Assembly (NCBI GenBank): GCA_030628755.1
Contig: DAOVQH010000150.1
Coordinates: 1-6,364 of the forward strand
Direction of reading: 5' to 3'
DNA: 6,364 nt
DNA from: Candidatus Cloacimonadota bacterium
GTDB taxonomy: Bacteria; Cloacimonadota; Cloacimonadia; Cloacimonadales; TCS61
A program made the translations under genes and the position numbers. This document shows, piece after piece, positions 1-6,364 of the stretch. Numbering within the stretch: position 1 is the first letter of the stretch; every line of letters starts with the position of its first letter. The notes below the pieces were generated by a model. The model made no database searches. It had not been told where the DNA came from and saw nothing but the letters and a program-made list of their open reading frames with translations.

Positions 1-199
1 GAAAATTAGGCATTGAATATAAAAATTTACCGATAATGAAAACCTACGCGTAAATTAATAAAACAAACGCCAACAGTGTAGTCCCTGTGCTCGTAACTCT
101 TTATGTATCAATATGTTTTTTTTGAAAGTGCGAAAGTCGGGCTAAATAGGTGGAATTAGGGGTGGTTGAGAAAAAATCGAGCATTTCATCAGTTTTCAC

Positions 200-235
200 A
201 CAGGCTGAGGAGCGTGGGAACGAGCGATAGTCTGT
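200..235 (+). other. GNRA-capped RNA hairpin
   Basis: ACAGGCT (200-206) pairs over 7 positions, one of them G-U, with AGTCTGT (229-235). Inside is a second short helix, CGT (213-215) with ACG (220-222), closed by the GNRA-type tetraloop GGGA (216-219). The two helices are separated by a purine-rich internal loop in which A211/G224 and G212/A223 could form tandem A-G pairs, with G210-C225 next to them. This is typical of structured RNA rather than coding sequence. It lies eight bases before the terminator stem and probably belongs to the same transcript. Confidence 0.5.
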
Positions 236-242
236 TTGACCC

Positions 243-307
243 AACCTTGAAAAGGTACATCAGGAAGAGAAACCTTTTAAACCTTTTCAAGGTTTTTTCT
301 TTTTTTT
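243..307 (+). terminator. Strong rho-independent terminator upstream of proS
   Basis: AACCTTGAAAAGGT (243-256) is perfectly complementary to ACCTTTTCAAGGTT (281-294), giving a 14-bp stem with a 24-base loop. The run of T residues from 293 to 307 is interrupted by one C. The loop holds a second copy of ACCTTTT (272-278) that can pair with AAAAGGT (250-256), so a shorter alternative hairpin is possible. The element ends transcription coming from the left, 63 bases before the proS start codon. It either closes a small RNA gene or acts as an attenuator in the proS leader. Confidence 0.85.
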
Positions 308-310
308 GAT

Positions 311-339
311 TTGACAAAGAATTAATGAGTTAAAGTTTA
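311..339 (+). promoter_or_regulatory. Candidate proS promoter
   Basis: A perfect sigma70-type -35 box, TTGACA, lies at 311-316, directly after the terminator T-tract. The matching -10 box is poor: AGTTTA at 334-339 has the ideal 17-base spacing, while TAAAGT at 331-336 looks better but is only 14 bases away. The placement is what a self-standing proS promoter would have. The weak -10 keeps confidence modest. Confidence 0.4.
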
Positions 340-359
340 GAACAAATTTTTATGAATTT

Positions 360-363
360 GGAG
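360..363 (+). promoter_or_regulatory. Ribosome binding site of proS
   Basis: GGAG lies seven bases before the ATG at 371. It is the best Shine-Dalgarno match near this start and supports the chosen start codon. Confidence 0.7.
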
Positions 364-370
364 TAAATTT

Positions 371-1894
371 ATGGCAGAGCAAGAAAAAACAGCAATAACG
401 CCAACTAGAGAGGAAAACTATCCCGGGTGGTATCAACAGGTAATAAAAGCAGCTGATATGGCTGAGAACAGTGAGGTTCGCGGTTGTATGGTCATCAAAC
501 CCTGGGGTTATGCAATCTGGGAAAATATTCAAAAGAATCTGGATGTAATGTTCAAAGAAACCGGTCATGTTAATGCTTATTTCCCGCTCTTTATCCCGAA
601 AAGTTTCTTTGAAAAGGAAGCAGAACACGTGGAAGGCTTTGCCAAAGAATGTGCTGTAGTTACACATTCTCGATTGGAAGACGACGGTAAAGGCGGATTG
701 AAACCTGCCGGTAAATTAACCGAAGAATTAATCATCCGTCCTACAAGTGAAACAATTATCGGAGCTTCTTTCAGCAAGTGGGTAAATTCTTATAGAGACC
801 TGCCACTTCTAATAAACCAGTGGGCAAATGTAGTTCGCTGGGAAATGAGACCCCGTCTGTTTCTACGCACAACTGAATTCTTATGGCAGGAAGGACACAC
901 AGTCCATGCTACAAAAGAAGATGCACTTGAAGAAACTTATAGAATGCTTAATGTTTACACAAGATTCGCACAAGAGTATTTAGCGATTCCAGTAATTCAG
1001 GGAGAAAAAACCGAATCTGAAAAATTCCCTGGAGCTGTTTCAACTTACACTTTTGAAGCAATGATGCAGGATAAAAAAGCTCTTCAAGGAGGAACTTCCC
1101 ACTTCCTGGGATTGAATTTCGCCAAAGCTTCTAATATCAAATTCCAGAACAGAGAAGGAAAAGAAGAATATGCATGGACCACATCCTGGGGTGTTTCTAC
1201 AAGATTGATTGGAGCATTGATAATGGCTCATGGAGATGATAACGGTCTGATTCTTCCACCAAGGATCGCACCTTTACATGTAGTCATTATTCCGATATAT
1301 CGTAATAAAGATGAACAGAATAAAGTTATGGATTTCATTGATAATATTAAAGAAAAAATTAGCTCTTTAAGATATAATAATGAGAAGATAAGGTTTAAAG
1401 TAGACAATCGTGATATGCGCGGTGGTGAAAAACTCTGGGAATGGATCAAAAAAGGTGTTCCTGTCAGGCTTGAAATTGGTCCCCGTGATGTATCTTCTAA
1501 CTCCGTCTTTATGGGTAGAAGAGATAAAGATTTCAAAGAAAAAGTAAGCGTTAATATTGATGATTTTATAAAAAATCTTCCTGCTTTTCTTGATGAAATC
1601 CAGAATAACATTTTTCAGAAAGCGTTAAAATTCCAGATTGAAAACACTAAAAAGATCGATAATAAAAATGAATTCTACCAGTTCTTCACACCAAAGAATA
1701 AAAATAATCCTGAAATCCACGGTGGTTTTGCCAACAGTCACTGGTGTGGCAGTTCTAAGTGTGAAGAAAAAATCAAAGACGACCTTAAAGTCACGATCCG
1801 GTGTATTCCACTTGATGCGAAACAAGAAAAGGGAAAGTGTATCTGCTGCGGGAAGGAAAGTAAAAAACGAGTTATTTTTGCTAAGGCTTATTAA
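371..1894 (+). CDS. proS: Prolyl-tRNA synthetase (archaeal/eukaryotic type)
   Basis: Cytoplasmic class II aminoacyl-tRNA synthetase that activates proline with ATP and attaches it to tRNA(Pro). At 507 aa it has the length of the archaeal/eukaryotic-type enzyme, without the editing insertion of the longer bacterial type. Visible landmarks are the RPTSET loop (residues 123-128), class II motif 2 (about 156-177, with RPRLFLRTTEF), and motif 3 (about 273-300, with GVSTR at 274-278 and HGDDNG at 287-292). An anticodon-binding domain follows (about 302-410). The C-terminal zinc-type domain has Cys459, Cys464, Cys490 and Cys493 as likely ligands. The protein ends in Ala-Tyr, as these enzymes typically do; the C-terminal residue is known in the Thermus enzyme to reach the active site. 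The start is set by GGAG at 360. The stop codon overlaps the next gene's ATG by one base, so the two are probably co-transcribed and translationally coupled. Confidence 0.97.
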   Translation: MAEQEKTAITPTREENYPGWYQQVIKAADMAENSEVRGCMVIKPWGYAIWENIQKNLDVMFKETGHVNAYFPLFIPKSFFEKEAEHVEGFAKECAVVTHSRLEDDGKGGLKPAGKLTEELIIRPTSETIIGASFSKWVNSYRDLPLLINQWANVVRWEMRPRLFLRTTEFLWQEGHTVHATKEDALEETYRMLNVYTRFAQEYLAIPVIQGEKTESEKFPGAVSTYTFEAMMQDKKALQGGTSHFLGLNFAKASNIKFQNREGKEEYAWTTSWGVSTRLIGALIMAHGDDNGLILPPRIAPLHVVIIPIYRNKDEQNKVMDFIDNIKEKISSLRYNNEKIRFKVDNRDMRGGEKLWEWIKKGVPVRLEIGPRDVSSNSVFMGRRDKDFKEKVSVNIDDFIKNLPAFLDEIQNNIFQKALKFQIENTKKIDNKNEFYQFFTPKNKNNPEIHGGFANSHWCGSSKCEEKIKDDLKVTIRCIPLDAKQEKGKCICCGKESKKRVIFAKAY

Positions 1895-1896
1895 TG
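1883..1896 (+). promoter_or_regulatory. Translational coupling site between proS and the S4-CinA gene
   Basis: The proS stop TAA (1892-1894) and the next ATG (1894-1896) share one base. A weak Shine-Dalgarno, AAGG (1883-1886), lies inside the proS coding end. This arrangement usually means terminating ribosomes re-initiate on the second gene. It also fixes the second start codon, since no other start in that frame has better support. Confidence 0.65.
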
Positions 1897-2685
1897 AAAT
1901 TCTTTATCGATAAAGGTACAACTATTTATTTAAACCAACTATTAAACGCTGCAGGTGTGATCGAAGATTACCGAGATATTCGATTTATTATCAAGCAAGG
2001 GCTTGTATCCGTTAACGAGAAAAATACGTTTCAACAAAGGAAGATAATCAGGGCAGGAGATGTTGTAAAATTCAAGAAACATCATATCAAAGTTCTGGAA
2101 CACGAGCCTTCAAAAGAGAAACCAGATAATTTACATCCCACTCCTGGAATCAGACACGGGAAAGTAAATATTTGGAAAACAAAACCATTAAAAATTGAAA
2201 TCGAATTAGATAAAGAAATCAAAGTGATTTCACAAAAAATACACGAAAAATTATTAAGCAGCAATTCAACTCTTTCTTTAGCCGAATCCTGTACAGGTGG
2301 TAAGTTACAGGAAATAATCACTTCACATTCCGGTTGCTCAAAATATTTCATAGGTGGAGTTGTTAGTTATGCAAACAAAGCAAAAACTAACATTCTGAAA
2401 GTTGATAAGAAAACCCTTGAGAAATATGGAGCAATTAGTAAAGAAACTGCAATTGAAATGGTAAAAGGTATCCAACAACTTTTGGGAACTAATTATGCGG
2501 GTGCTATTACAGGAATAGCAGGTCCGCAAGGCGGAACAGAAAAAAAACCAACAGGAACAGTCCACATAGCTATTTACACAAAAGAAAAAATTATCCATAA
2601 TGAATACCATTTTTCAGGAGACCGTGAAACAATCAGAAAAAAATCAGCTTTAAGCTTTTTTAAATTGCTATCTGAAAGTATCTAA
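1894..2685 (+). CDS. pncC: S4-like domain fused to CinA C-terminal (PncC-type) nicotinamide-nucleotide amidohydrolase
   Basis: A 263-aa two-domain protein. Residues 1 to about 68 resemble the small S4-like RNA-binding proteins of the YbcJ/YaaA kind: an LNQLLNAAGVIED helix, then a QGLVSVNEK turn and an IIRAGDVVKF strand. A lysine-rich linker follows (about 69-110). Residues about 115-263 are a CinA C-terminal domain, which hydrolyses nicotinamide mononucleotide to nicotinate mononucleotide and ammonia in pyridine nucleotide salvage. Its signatures are AESCTGG (130-136, holding the family's conserved Ser), GGVVSYANKAK (154-164), TGIAGPQGG (206-214) and a PTGTVHIAI strand. The usual CinA N-terminal domain (COG1058, molybdopterin-binding fold) is missing. 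The ATG overlaps the proS stop (TAATG), with a weak AAGG site seven bases upstream, so translation probably depends on coupling. The amidase call is strong; the S4 call rests on pattern resemblance and its RNA target is unknown. Confidence 0.88.
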   Translation: MKFFIDKGTTIYLNQLLNAAGVIEDYRDIRFIIKQGLVSVNEKNTFQQRKIIRAGDVVKFKKHHIKVLEHEPSKEKPDNLHPTPGIRHGKVNIWKTKPLKIEIELDKEIKVISQKIHEKLLSSNSTLSLAESCTGGKLQEIITSHSGCSKYFIGGVVSYANKAKTNILKVDKKTLEKYGAISKETAIEMVKGIQQLLGTNYAGAITGIAGPQGGTEKKPTGTVHIAIYTKEKIIHNEYHFSGDRETIRKKSALSFFKLLSESI

Positions 2686-2849
2686 ATTTATATGAATATC
2701 TTTTTATTATTGACAAGAAAGATAACGAAGTATTTTTTCAACACATATTTATTTATGCTTTTTATTTTTTATATTTAACCTTTATTTTTTATCTTTAATT
2801 TAGTGCTGAATGAGAAAATAGTATTTAAATTAAAAAAACTGGGGTTTCT
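2686..2849 (+). promoter_or_regulatory. AT-rich intergenic spacer with candidate promoter boxes
   Basis: No gene fits in these 164 bases, and no good intrinsic terminator is visible after the S4-CinA gene. A TTGACA box lies at 2710-2715; the nearest -10-like hexamer, TATTTT (2731-2736), is only 15 bases on. A second -10-like hexamer, TAGTAT (2819-2824), sits 25 bases before the protease start codon but lacks a good -35 box. Just before the start, GGGG (2841-2844) with five bases of spacing is a modest ribosome binding site. The protease gene probably has its own promoter here, but I cannot choose between the candidates. Confidence 0.35.
2761..2798. repeat. Pair of 18-base AT-rich direct repeats
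   Basis: TTTATTTTTTATATTTAA (2761-2778) recurs as TTTATTTTTTATCTTTAA (2781-2798) with one mismatch and a 20-base period. The pair precedes the candidate -10 box of the protease gene. It could be a UP-element-like or regulator-binding tract, or simple AT-rich slippage. Confidence 0.6.
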
Positions 2850-5800
2850 ATGGTAAGAAAAATTTTAATTATAATTATACTAACAATTCCATTGTTCTTA
2901 AATGCTCAACCGTTTGAAGTTCTAAGTCAGAATGAGAATGAACTTATCGTGAAATTTACACTACCAAATTTTGAATTTGAAAACATAGAAACAAAAAGAC
3001 GTAACTTTACCATAATAAACTGTCCTCATTCAATTAATTCGACTAAAGCTGGATTTCCTCTTCTTCCTTACTTCTCTGAAATTGTAGGTTTGCCAATTGA
3101 TGGTGATGTTGAATTTCAAATTATAGGTAAAAAACAACGAGTTAAAAATAACGTTAAAATGTATCCAACTGAGAGATTAATTGATAGCGGGAATTCAGTG
3201 AAATATGAATTTTATCAGAATAAAAAAGCATATAACACATCAAAGCTCTATCCAGCTAAACTCATTGTAAAAGGTGAACCAGCTTATATAAGAGATAGAT
3301 ATTTTACAGGTTTTAACGTTTATCCATTCCAATATAAAGCACGCTCTAATGAACTTATTATTACAACTGAGCTGACATTTCGCATCAGCATTCTCGGGGA
3401 TAAAAGTGTTAGCAGACAAAACTACTTGAGCAGTAATAATTTTATAGATGAAATTGGAGACTCTTTTTTCCTTAATAATGAGTTTTCCAAAAAATGGCGA
3501 AAAGAAAAAGAAATAGCAGCAACAACACCTCCTTTCAGGAATGGTGATCTCGTTAATGAAATCCAGTTTATTATTAATGAAGAAGGAATTTATAAAATCA
3601 CTTATGATCATCTTATAGAAGCTTTATCCGATCCTGATTACCCGATCGAGTTTGAAATGGAATTTGACTGGGATGAAATTGACCCCCATAATATTGAGCT
3701 TTCTGATGAAAATGGTCCTGTTCCTATTCATTTTGTGGGTGAAGGAGATGGCTCTTTTGACCCGGGAGATTATTTTGAATTTTTTGGAGACAGACATTAC
3801 GGGGAAGAAAGATATTATGATGATTATACTGCTGAGAATGTTTACACTCTGAAACTATTGGATATTCCCGGAAGTAGAATGGCAGTAGAAAATGGTGGTC
3901 TTGGCAATATCCAAAGTGGTCAATTTATTATCCCTGAGTCTTTTCAGCAAACTGTACATTTCGAACAGCAGAATACTGCTGATCATCTAGGTGCACAATT
4001 TATTCATAATTCACATGATTATTACAGGGAAGATATCTGGTTCTGGGATAAAATAAATGCACCCACTCTGGAAATCTATCCTTTCGAACTTCAATATCCA
4101 GAACAAACGAACATCAGAACATTTTATGCAGAGGTATGCTTATTCAGCACCACCTTTGATGAAGATAATTATTATACAATAAATCATCTTGCCCAGGTAA
4201 ATTTGAATTCATCTCTTATAAACCAGCATGAATGGCATGGTCAGACTGAAAAGATTTTTGAAAATATCGACAATCCTATTCCAAACAGTTATCTTGAACA
4301 TGGAACTAACAACATTTATATCAGTCTTCCCGGAATACCCGGAATAGAACATGAACAGGTTTTACTGGATTATTTTGAGTTAACATACTGGCGTGAATAT
4401 AAGACAGATGACGATTATCTCAAATTTACAAAACCACAAAATAAGCCATTGGGATTATTCCAGTTCCAAATTGATAATTTTTCAAGTGACCAGGTTTCAG
4501 TTTACAAGATCGGATGCAGTTACATTGAAAATGTTCAAATAACGGCTTTTTCGGGAACTGGAACTGCTCCCTATCAAGTTGCATTCCAGGACAGTCTCTT
4601 TTCACATAATACAGAGTACGTTGCAGTAACAGAAGCTAATAAAAAACTCCCAAAAAGAATTATACCCAATATACCTTCCAGTTTGAAAGACCCATTTAAT
4701 ATTGCACATTACATTATAATCACTATTCAAGAGTTTGCTGAAAATGAAGGAACCCTTCAATTCAAACAAATATGGGAAAGCCAGGGGAAAATAGTGAAAA
4801 TAGTAAGCCTGGAGGATATTTTCGATGAATTCAACCATGGAATTCGTTCTGCAGAAGCAATTAAAGATTTTCTGAGTTATGCTTATAATAATTGGTCAAG
4901 TCCACAAATCACTCATGTTCTTTTACTTGGTGATGGAATTACAGATGAAAGGGATTTCAGTGCAAACAGGGAATATAATTTAATCCCTTTTAAGAATATC
5001 TGGGCTGAAAAAAGAGGGGCAATTGCCAGTGATAACTGGTTTGCTTGTATTGTTGGAGGTGATCCTGTTGCCGATATCAGTATAAGTCGAATAAATATCT
5101 GGGAAGAAGACCAGATCCTGGATGTTGTTAATAAAACAATTCATTACATTGAAAATCCAAATTACGAAGACCTCTGGCATAGTCATGTTACACTCGCTGC
5201 TGGCGGTAACCCGGGTGAGGGTTCTGATTTCGCAAAGCAAAGTGAACGTATCAGAAATGCCTGGATACCTCAGGACTACAATGTTAGTAGAGTATATTGT
5301 AATACAGAGGGTATTCCTCAGGTATACAGCGGTAGTACCACATCTCTGATTAGCAATATAAACGATGGAACGATCTATTTACAGTTTATAGGTCATGGTG
5401 GTGGCTATGTTTGGGCAGATTATAACCTGTTCAATAAAGCAGATATAGCCACTTTGAATAATGAGAATTATCCCCTGGTTAGCAGTCTATCCTGTTATGG
5501 TTCTGCTTTCAATTACCCACAAAGCTCCTGTATAGGTGAAGAACTTGTTTTAACCGCAGGAAAAGGAGCAATTGCTCATGTTGGTTTTACTGGCTATGGA
5601 TATAAAATTGCAGATGAGTATTTCGGGAAATGTCTGACAGAAGCAATTTTTGATAAACAGGTAGCAACAATCGGGCAGATAATAGATTTCACAAAAGCTA
5701 AATTTTATGCAGCTTATGGAACAAGTGCTGTCGGTATTGCCTTAACTCACGGTTGTGCATTACTTGGTGATCCAATGATTAATATAGTATTACCTCTTGA

Positions 5801-6364
5801 ACAGAAACAGGTTAATCTAAATAAATACAATCTGAGTGAAGGTGATACACTTATAATAACTTCCAATGTTGGTTCATATATCTCTAATGGAAAATTTATC
5901 ATTCTCGATGAGGATGATGTTCAACTGCCACTTAACCAATACTATCCATTCATTGTTCCTGCAATTAATGGTACTCTTACCTCCTCCGATTTTGTTATCC
6001 CGCCCAATCCAAACGCAATATACTTAAGATATATTAAGCTTTTTGCTTATGGTGATGATAGGGAAGTTACAGGAATGACGAATTTTACTGTTGGTCAGGC
6101 TGCAGTGGTAAATCTGGAAATTATACCTGAATATCCTACAGAAAATGACTCGATTCTTATAAGTGCAGATTTCTTTGATGAAGATGGAATTGATAATATT
6201 ATCTGCCGTATTAGTTATGAAAATAATGATATTCGTATTCCTATGGTCAATACAAGTGGTCCTACTTATATTCTGGAAGAAGCAATTCCACCAAATGAAA
6301 CAGGTACTATTATCAGCTTTCATTTCAGAATATACGATTCTATTGGTGCTTCAACCATAACAAA
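2850..6364 (+). CDS. Secreted gingipain-like cysteine peptidase (family C25), 3'-truncated by the window
   Basis: The frame is open for 1171 codons with no stop before the window end. A Sec signal peptide is clear: MVRK, a run of Ile/Leu, then LNA before Gln20, so cleavage after Ala19 is likely. Residues about 20-200 resemble a C25 propeptide, with a GFPLLPYFSE motif. Residues about 235-610 are beta-rich and begin with an EEGIYKITYDHL segment and a GSFDPGDYFEFFGDR segment, as in large C25 proteins including the type IX sorting protease PorU. The caspase-like catalytic domain spans about 620-980: LLLGDG at 692-697, GHGGG with catalytic His849, and SLSCYGS with catalytic Cys882. It closes with LLGDPMIN around 971-978. 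Ig-like beta sequence follows to the edge. A TAA codon at 2826-2828 lies in frame upstream, so the ATG at 2850 is the first possible one. The protein probably acts in the periplasm or at the surface. A C-terminal sorting domain cannot be checked. The natural substrate is unknown. Confidence 0.92.
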   Translation, partial: MVRKILIIIILTIPLFLNAQPFEVLSQNENELIVKFTLPNFEFENIETKRRNFTIINCPHSINSTKAGFPLLPYFSEIVGLPIDGDVEFQIIGKKQRVKNNVKMYPTERLIDSGNSVKYEFYQNKKAYNTSKLYPAKLIVKGEPAYIRDRYFTGFNVYPFQYKARSNELIITTELTFRISILGDKSVSRQNYLSSNNFIDEIGDSFFLNNEFSKKWRKEKEIAATTPPFRNGDLVNEIQFIINEEGIYKITYDHLIEALSDPDYPIEFEMEFDWDEIDPHNIELSDENGPVPIHFVGEGDGSFDPGDYFEFFGDRHYGEERYYDDYTAENVYTLKLLDIPGSRMAVENGGLGNIQSGQFIIPESFQQTVHFEQQNTADHLGAQFIHNSHDYYREDIWFWDKINAPTLEIYPFELQYPEQTNIRTFYAEVCLFSTTFDEDNYYTINHLAQVNLNSSLINQHEWHGQTEKIFENIDNPIPNSYLEHGTNNIYISLPGIPGIEHEQVLLDYFELTYWREYKTDDDYLKFTKPQNKPLGLFQFQIDNFSSDQVSVYKIGCSYIENVQITAFSGTGTAPYQVAFQDSLFSHNTEYVAVTEANKKLPKRIIPNIPSSLKDPFNIAHYIIITIQEFAENEGTLQFKQIWESQGKIVKIVSLEDIFDEFNHGIRSAEAIKDFLSYAYNNWSSPQITHVLLLGDGITDERDFSANREYNLIPFKNIWAEKRGAIASDNWFACIVGGDPVADISISRINIWEEDQILDVVNKTIHYIENPNYEDLWHSHVTLAAGGNPGEGSDFAKQSERIRNAWIPQDYNVSRVYCNTEGIPQVYSGSTTSLISNINDGTIYLQFIGHGGGYVWADYNLFNKADIATLNNENYPLVSSLSCYGSAFNYPQSSCIGEELVLTAGKGAIAHVGFTGYGYKIADEYFGKCLTEAIFDKQVATIGQIIDFTKAKFYAAYGTSAVGIALTHGCALLGDPMINIVLPLEQKQVNLNKYNLSEGDTLIITSNVGSYISNGKFIILDEDDVQLPLNQYYPFIVPAINGTLTSSDFVIPPNPNAIYLRYIKLFAYGDDREVTGMTNFTVGQAAVVNLEIIPEYPTENDSILISADFFDEDGIDNIICRISYENNDIRIPMVNTSGPTYILEEAIPPNETGTIISFHFRIYDSIGASTIT

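Larger units (their letters stand above)
1..307 (+). ncRNA. Possible non-coding RNA or leader, unidentified, 5' end not defined
   Basis: No protein-coding frame of convincing length or composition is seen on either strand here. The sequence has local pairing potential: CCTGTG (84-89) can pair with CACAGG (199-204), CTCG (90-93) with CGAG (178-181), and 200-206 with 229-235 in a competing hairpin. It is richer in G (about 139-165) than the AT-rich surroundings, and it ends in a strong intrinsic terminator. A terminator with no ORF before it suggests that a stable RNA ends here. I could not match it to tmRNA, RNase P RNA, SRP RNA, 6S RNA or a known riboswitch by eye. It could instead be the 5' leader of proS. 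The start is unknown and may lie before the window. Confidence 0.4.

Noticed and set aside
1..61. tmRNA tag-like segment (GAAAACCTACGCG followed by TAA codons)
   Set aside because: It looks a little like the tag end of tmRNA, but no frame gives a resume codon followed by a tag with the usual hydrophobic Ala-Ala type ending. No TTCGA T-arm or CCA end follows downstream.
128..148. GAAAGTCGGGCT resembling the RNase P RNA CR-I motif
   Set aside because: One base short of the motif, and the conserved 3' partner (ACAGA..CCGGCTTA type) is absent downstream.
139..165. G-rich stretch as a G-quadruplex
   Set aside because: Most of the runs are only two G long and are unevenly spaced, so at best a weak two-layer structure could form.
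206..225. T-box-like sequence (GTGGGAACGAGCG) before a terminator and a tRNA synthetase gene
   Set aside because: It matches the AGGGTGGNACCGCG consensus only partly. It sits in its own hairpin rather than in an antiterminator arm, and no Stem I with a proline specifier is visible. The suspected lineage is not one where T-boxes are typical.
1228..1611. 127-codon open frame on the minus strand within proS
   Set aside because: It is antisense to a well-conserved synthetase gene, has no recognisable domain, and its composition is that of a shadow frame.
1638..1913. 91-codon + strand frame overlapping the 3' end of proS
   Set aside because: It is out of frame with a conserved zinc-type domain, and nothing suggests a real overlapping gene.
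2646..2661. AGCT-TTA-AGCT hairpin followed by T residues as a terminator of the proS operon
   Set aside because: The stem is only four base pairs and lies inside the coding sequence before the stop codon.
3240..3611. 123-codon open frame on the minus strand within the protease gene
   Set aside because: It lies opposite a continuous C25 reading frame, and its Ile/Asn/Phe/Cys-rich product looks like antisense of AT-rich coding DNA.

Overview
The window is AT-rich DNA carrying three genes, all on the + strand and all complete except the last. The likely source is an uncultured or anaerobic bacterium of the Fibrobacterota-Chlorobiota-Bacteroidota (FCB) side of the tree, Cloacimonadota being my best guess. 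This rests on a very large exported gingipain-like (peptidase C25) protein with an FCB-style signal peptide and propeptide, and on an archaeal/eukaryotic-type prolyl-tRNA synthetase. No rRNA or other phylogenetic marker is present, so the assignment is inference.

Region 1-370 has no convincing protein gene. It holds a stretch with RNA-like folding potential (G-rich segment, GNRA-capped hairpin at 200-235). The stretch ends in a strong intrinsic terminator: a perfect 14-bp stem at 243-256/281-294 followed by a T-tract. A TTGACA box sits immediately after the terminator, then a GGAG ribosome binding site and proS. The simplest reading is a non-coding RNA, perhaps beginning before the window, ending at about 307, with proS transcribed from its own promoter. 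A leader attenuator for proS is the alternative.

Region 371-2685 is a two-gene operon. proS (507 aa) and the next gene (263 aa) overlap by one base (TAATG). The second gene joins an N-terminal S4-like RNA-binding domain to a CinA C-terminal (nicotinamide-nucleotide amidohydrolase, PncC-type) domain and lacks the usual CinA N-terminal domain. Its pairing with a tRNA synthetase makes the S4-amidase fusion the most unusual feature here.

Region 2686-2849 is a very AT-rich spacer with a near-perfect 18-base tandem-type direct repeat and possible promoter boxes.

From 2850 to the window end runs one uninterrupted frame (1171 codons, no stop). It encodes a signal peptide, a C25-type propeptide, a large beta-rich middle region, a C25 caspase-like catalytic domain with His849 and Cys882, and the start of Ig-like C-terminal domains. 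The 3' end lies outside the window. The proS operon is housekeeping; the protease is a cell-envelope or secretion gene with no evident functional link to it.
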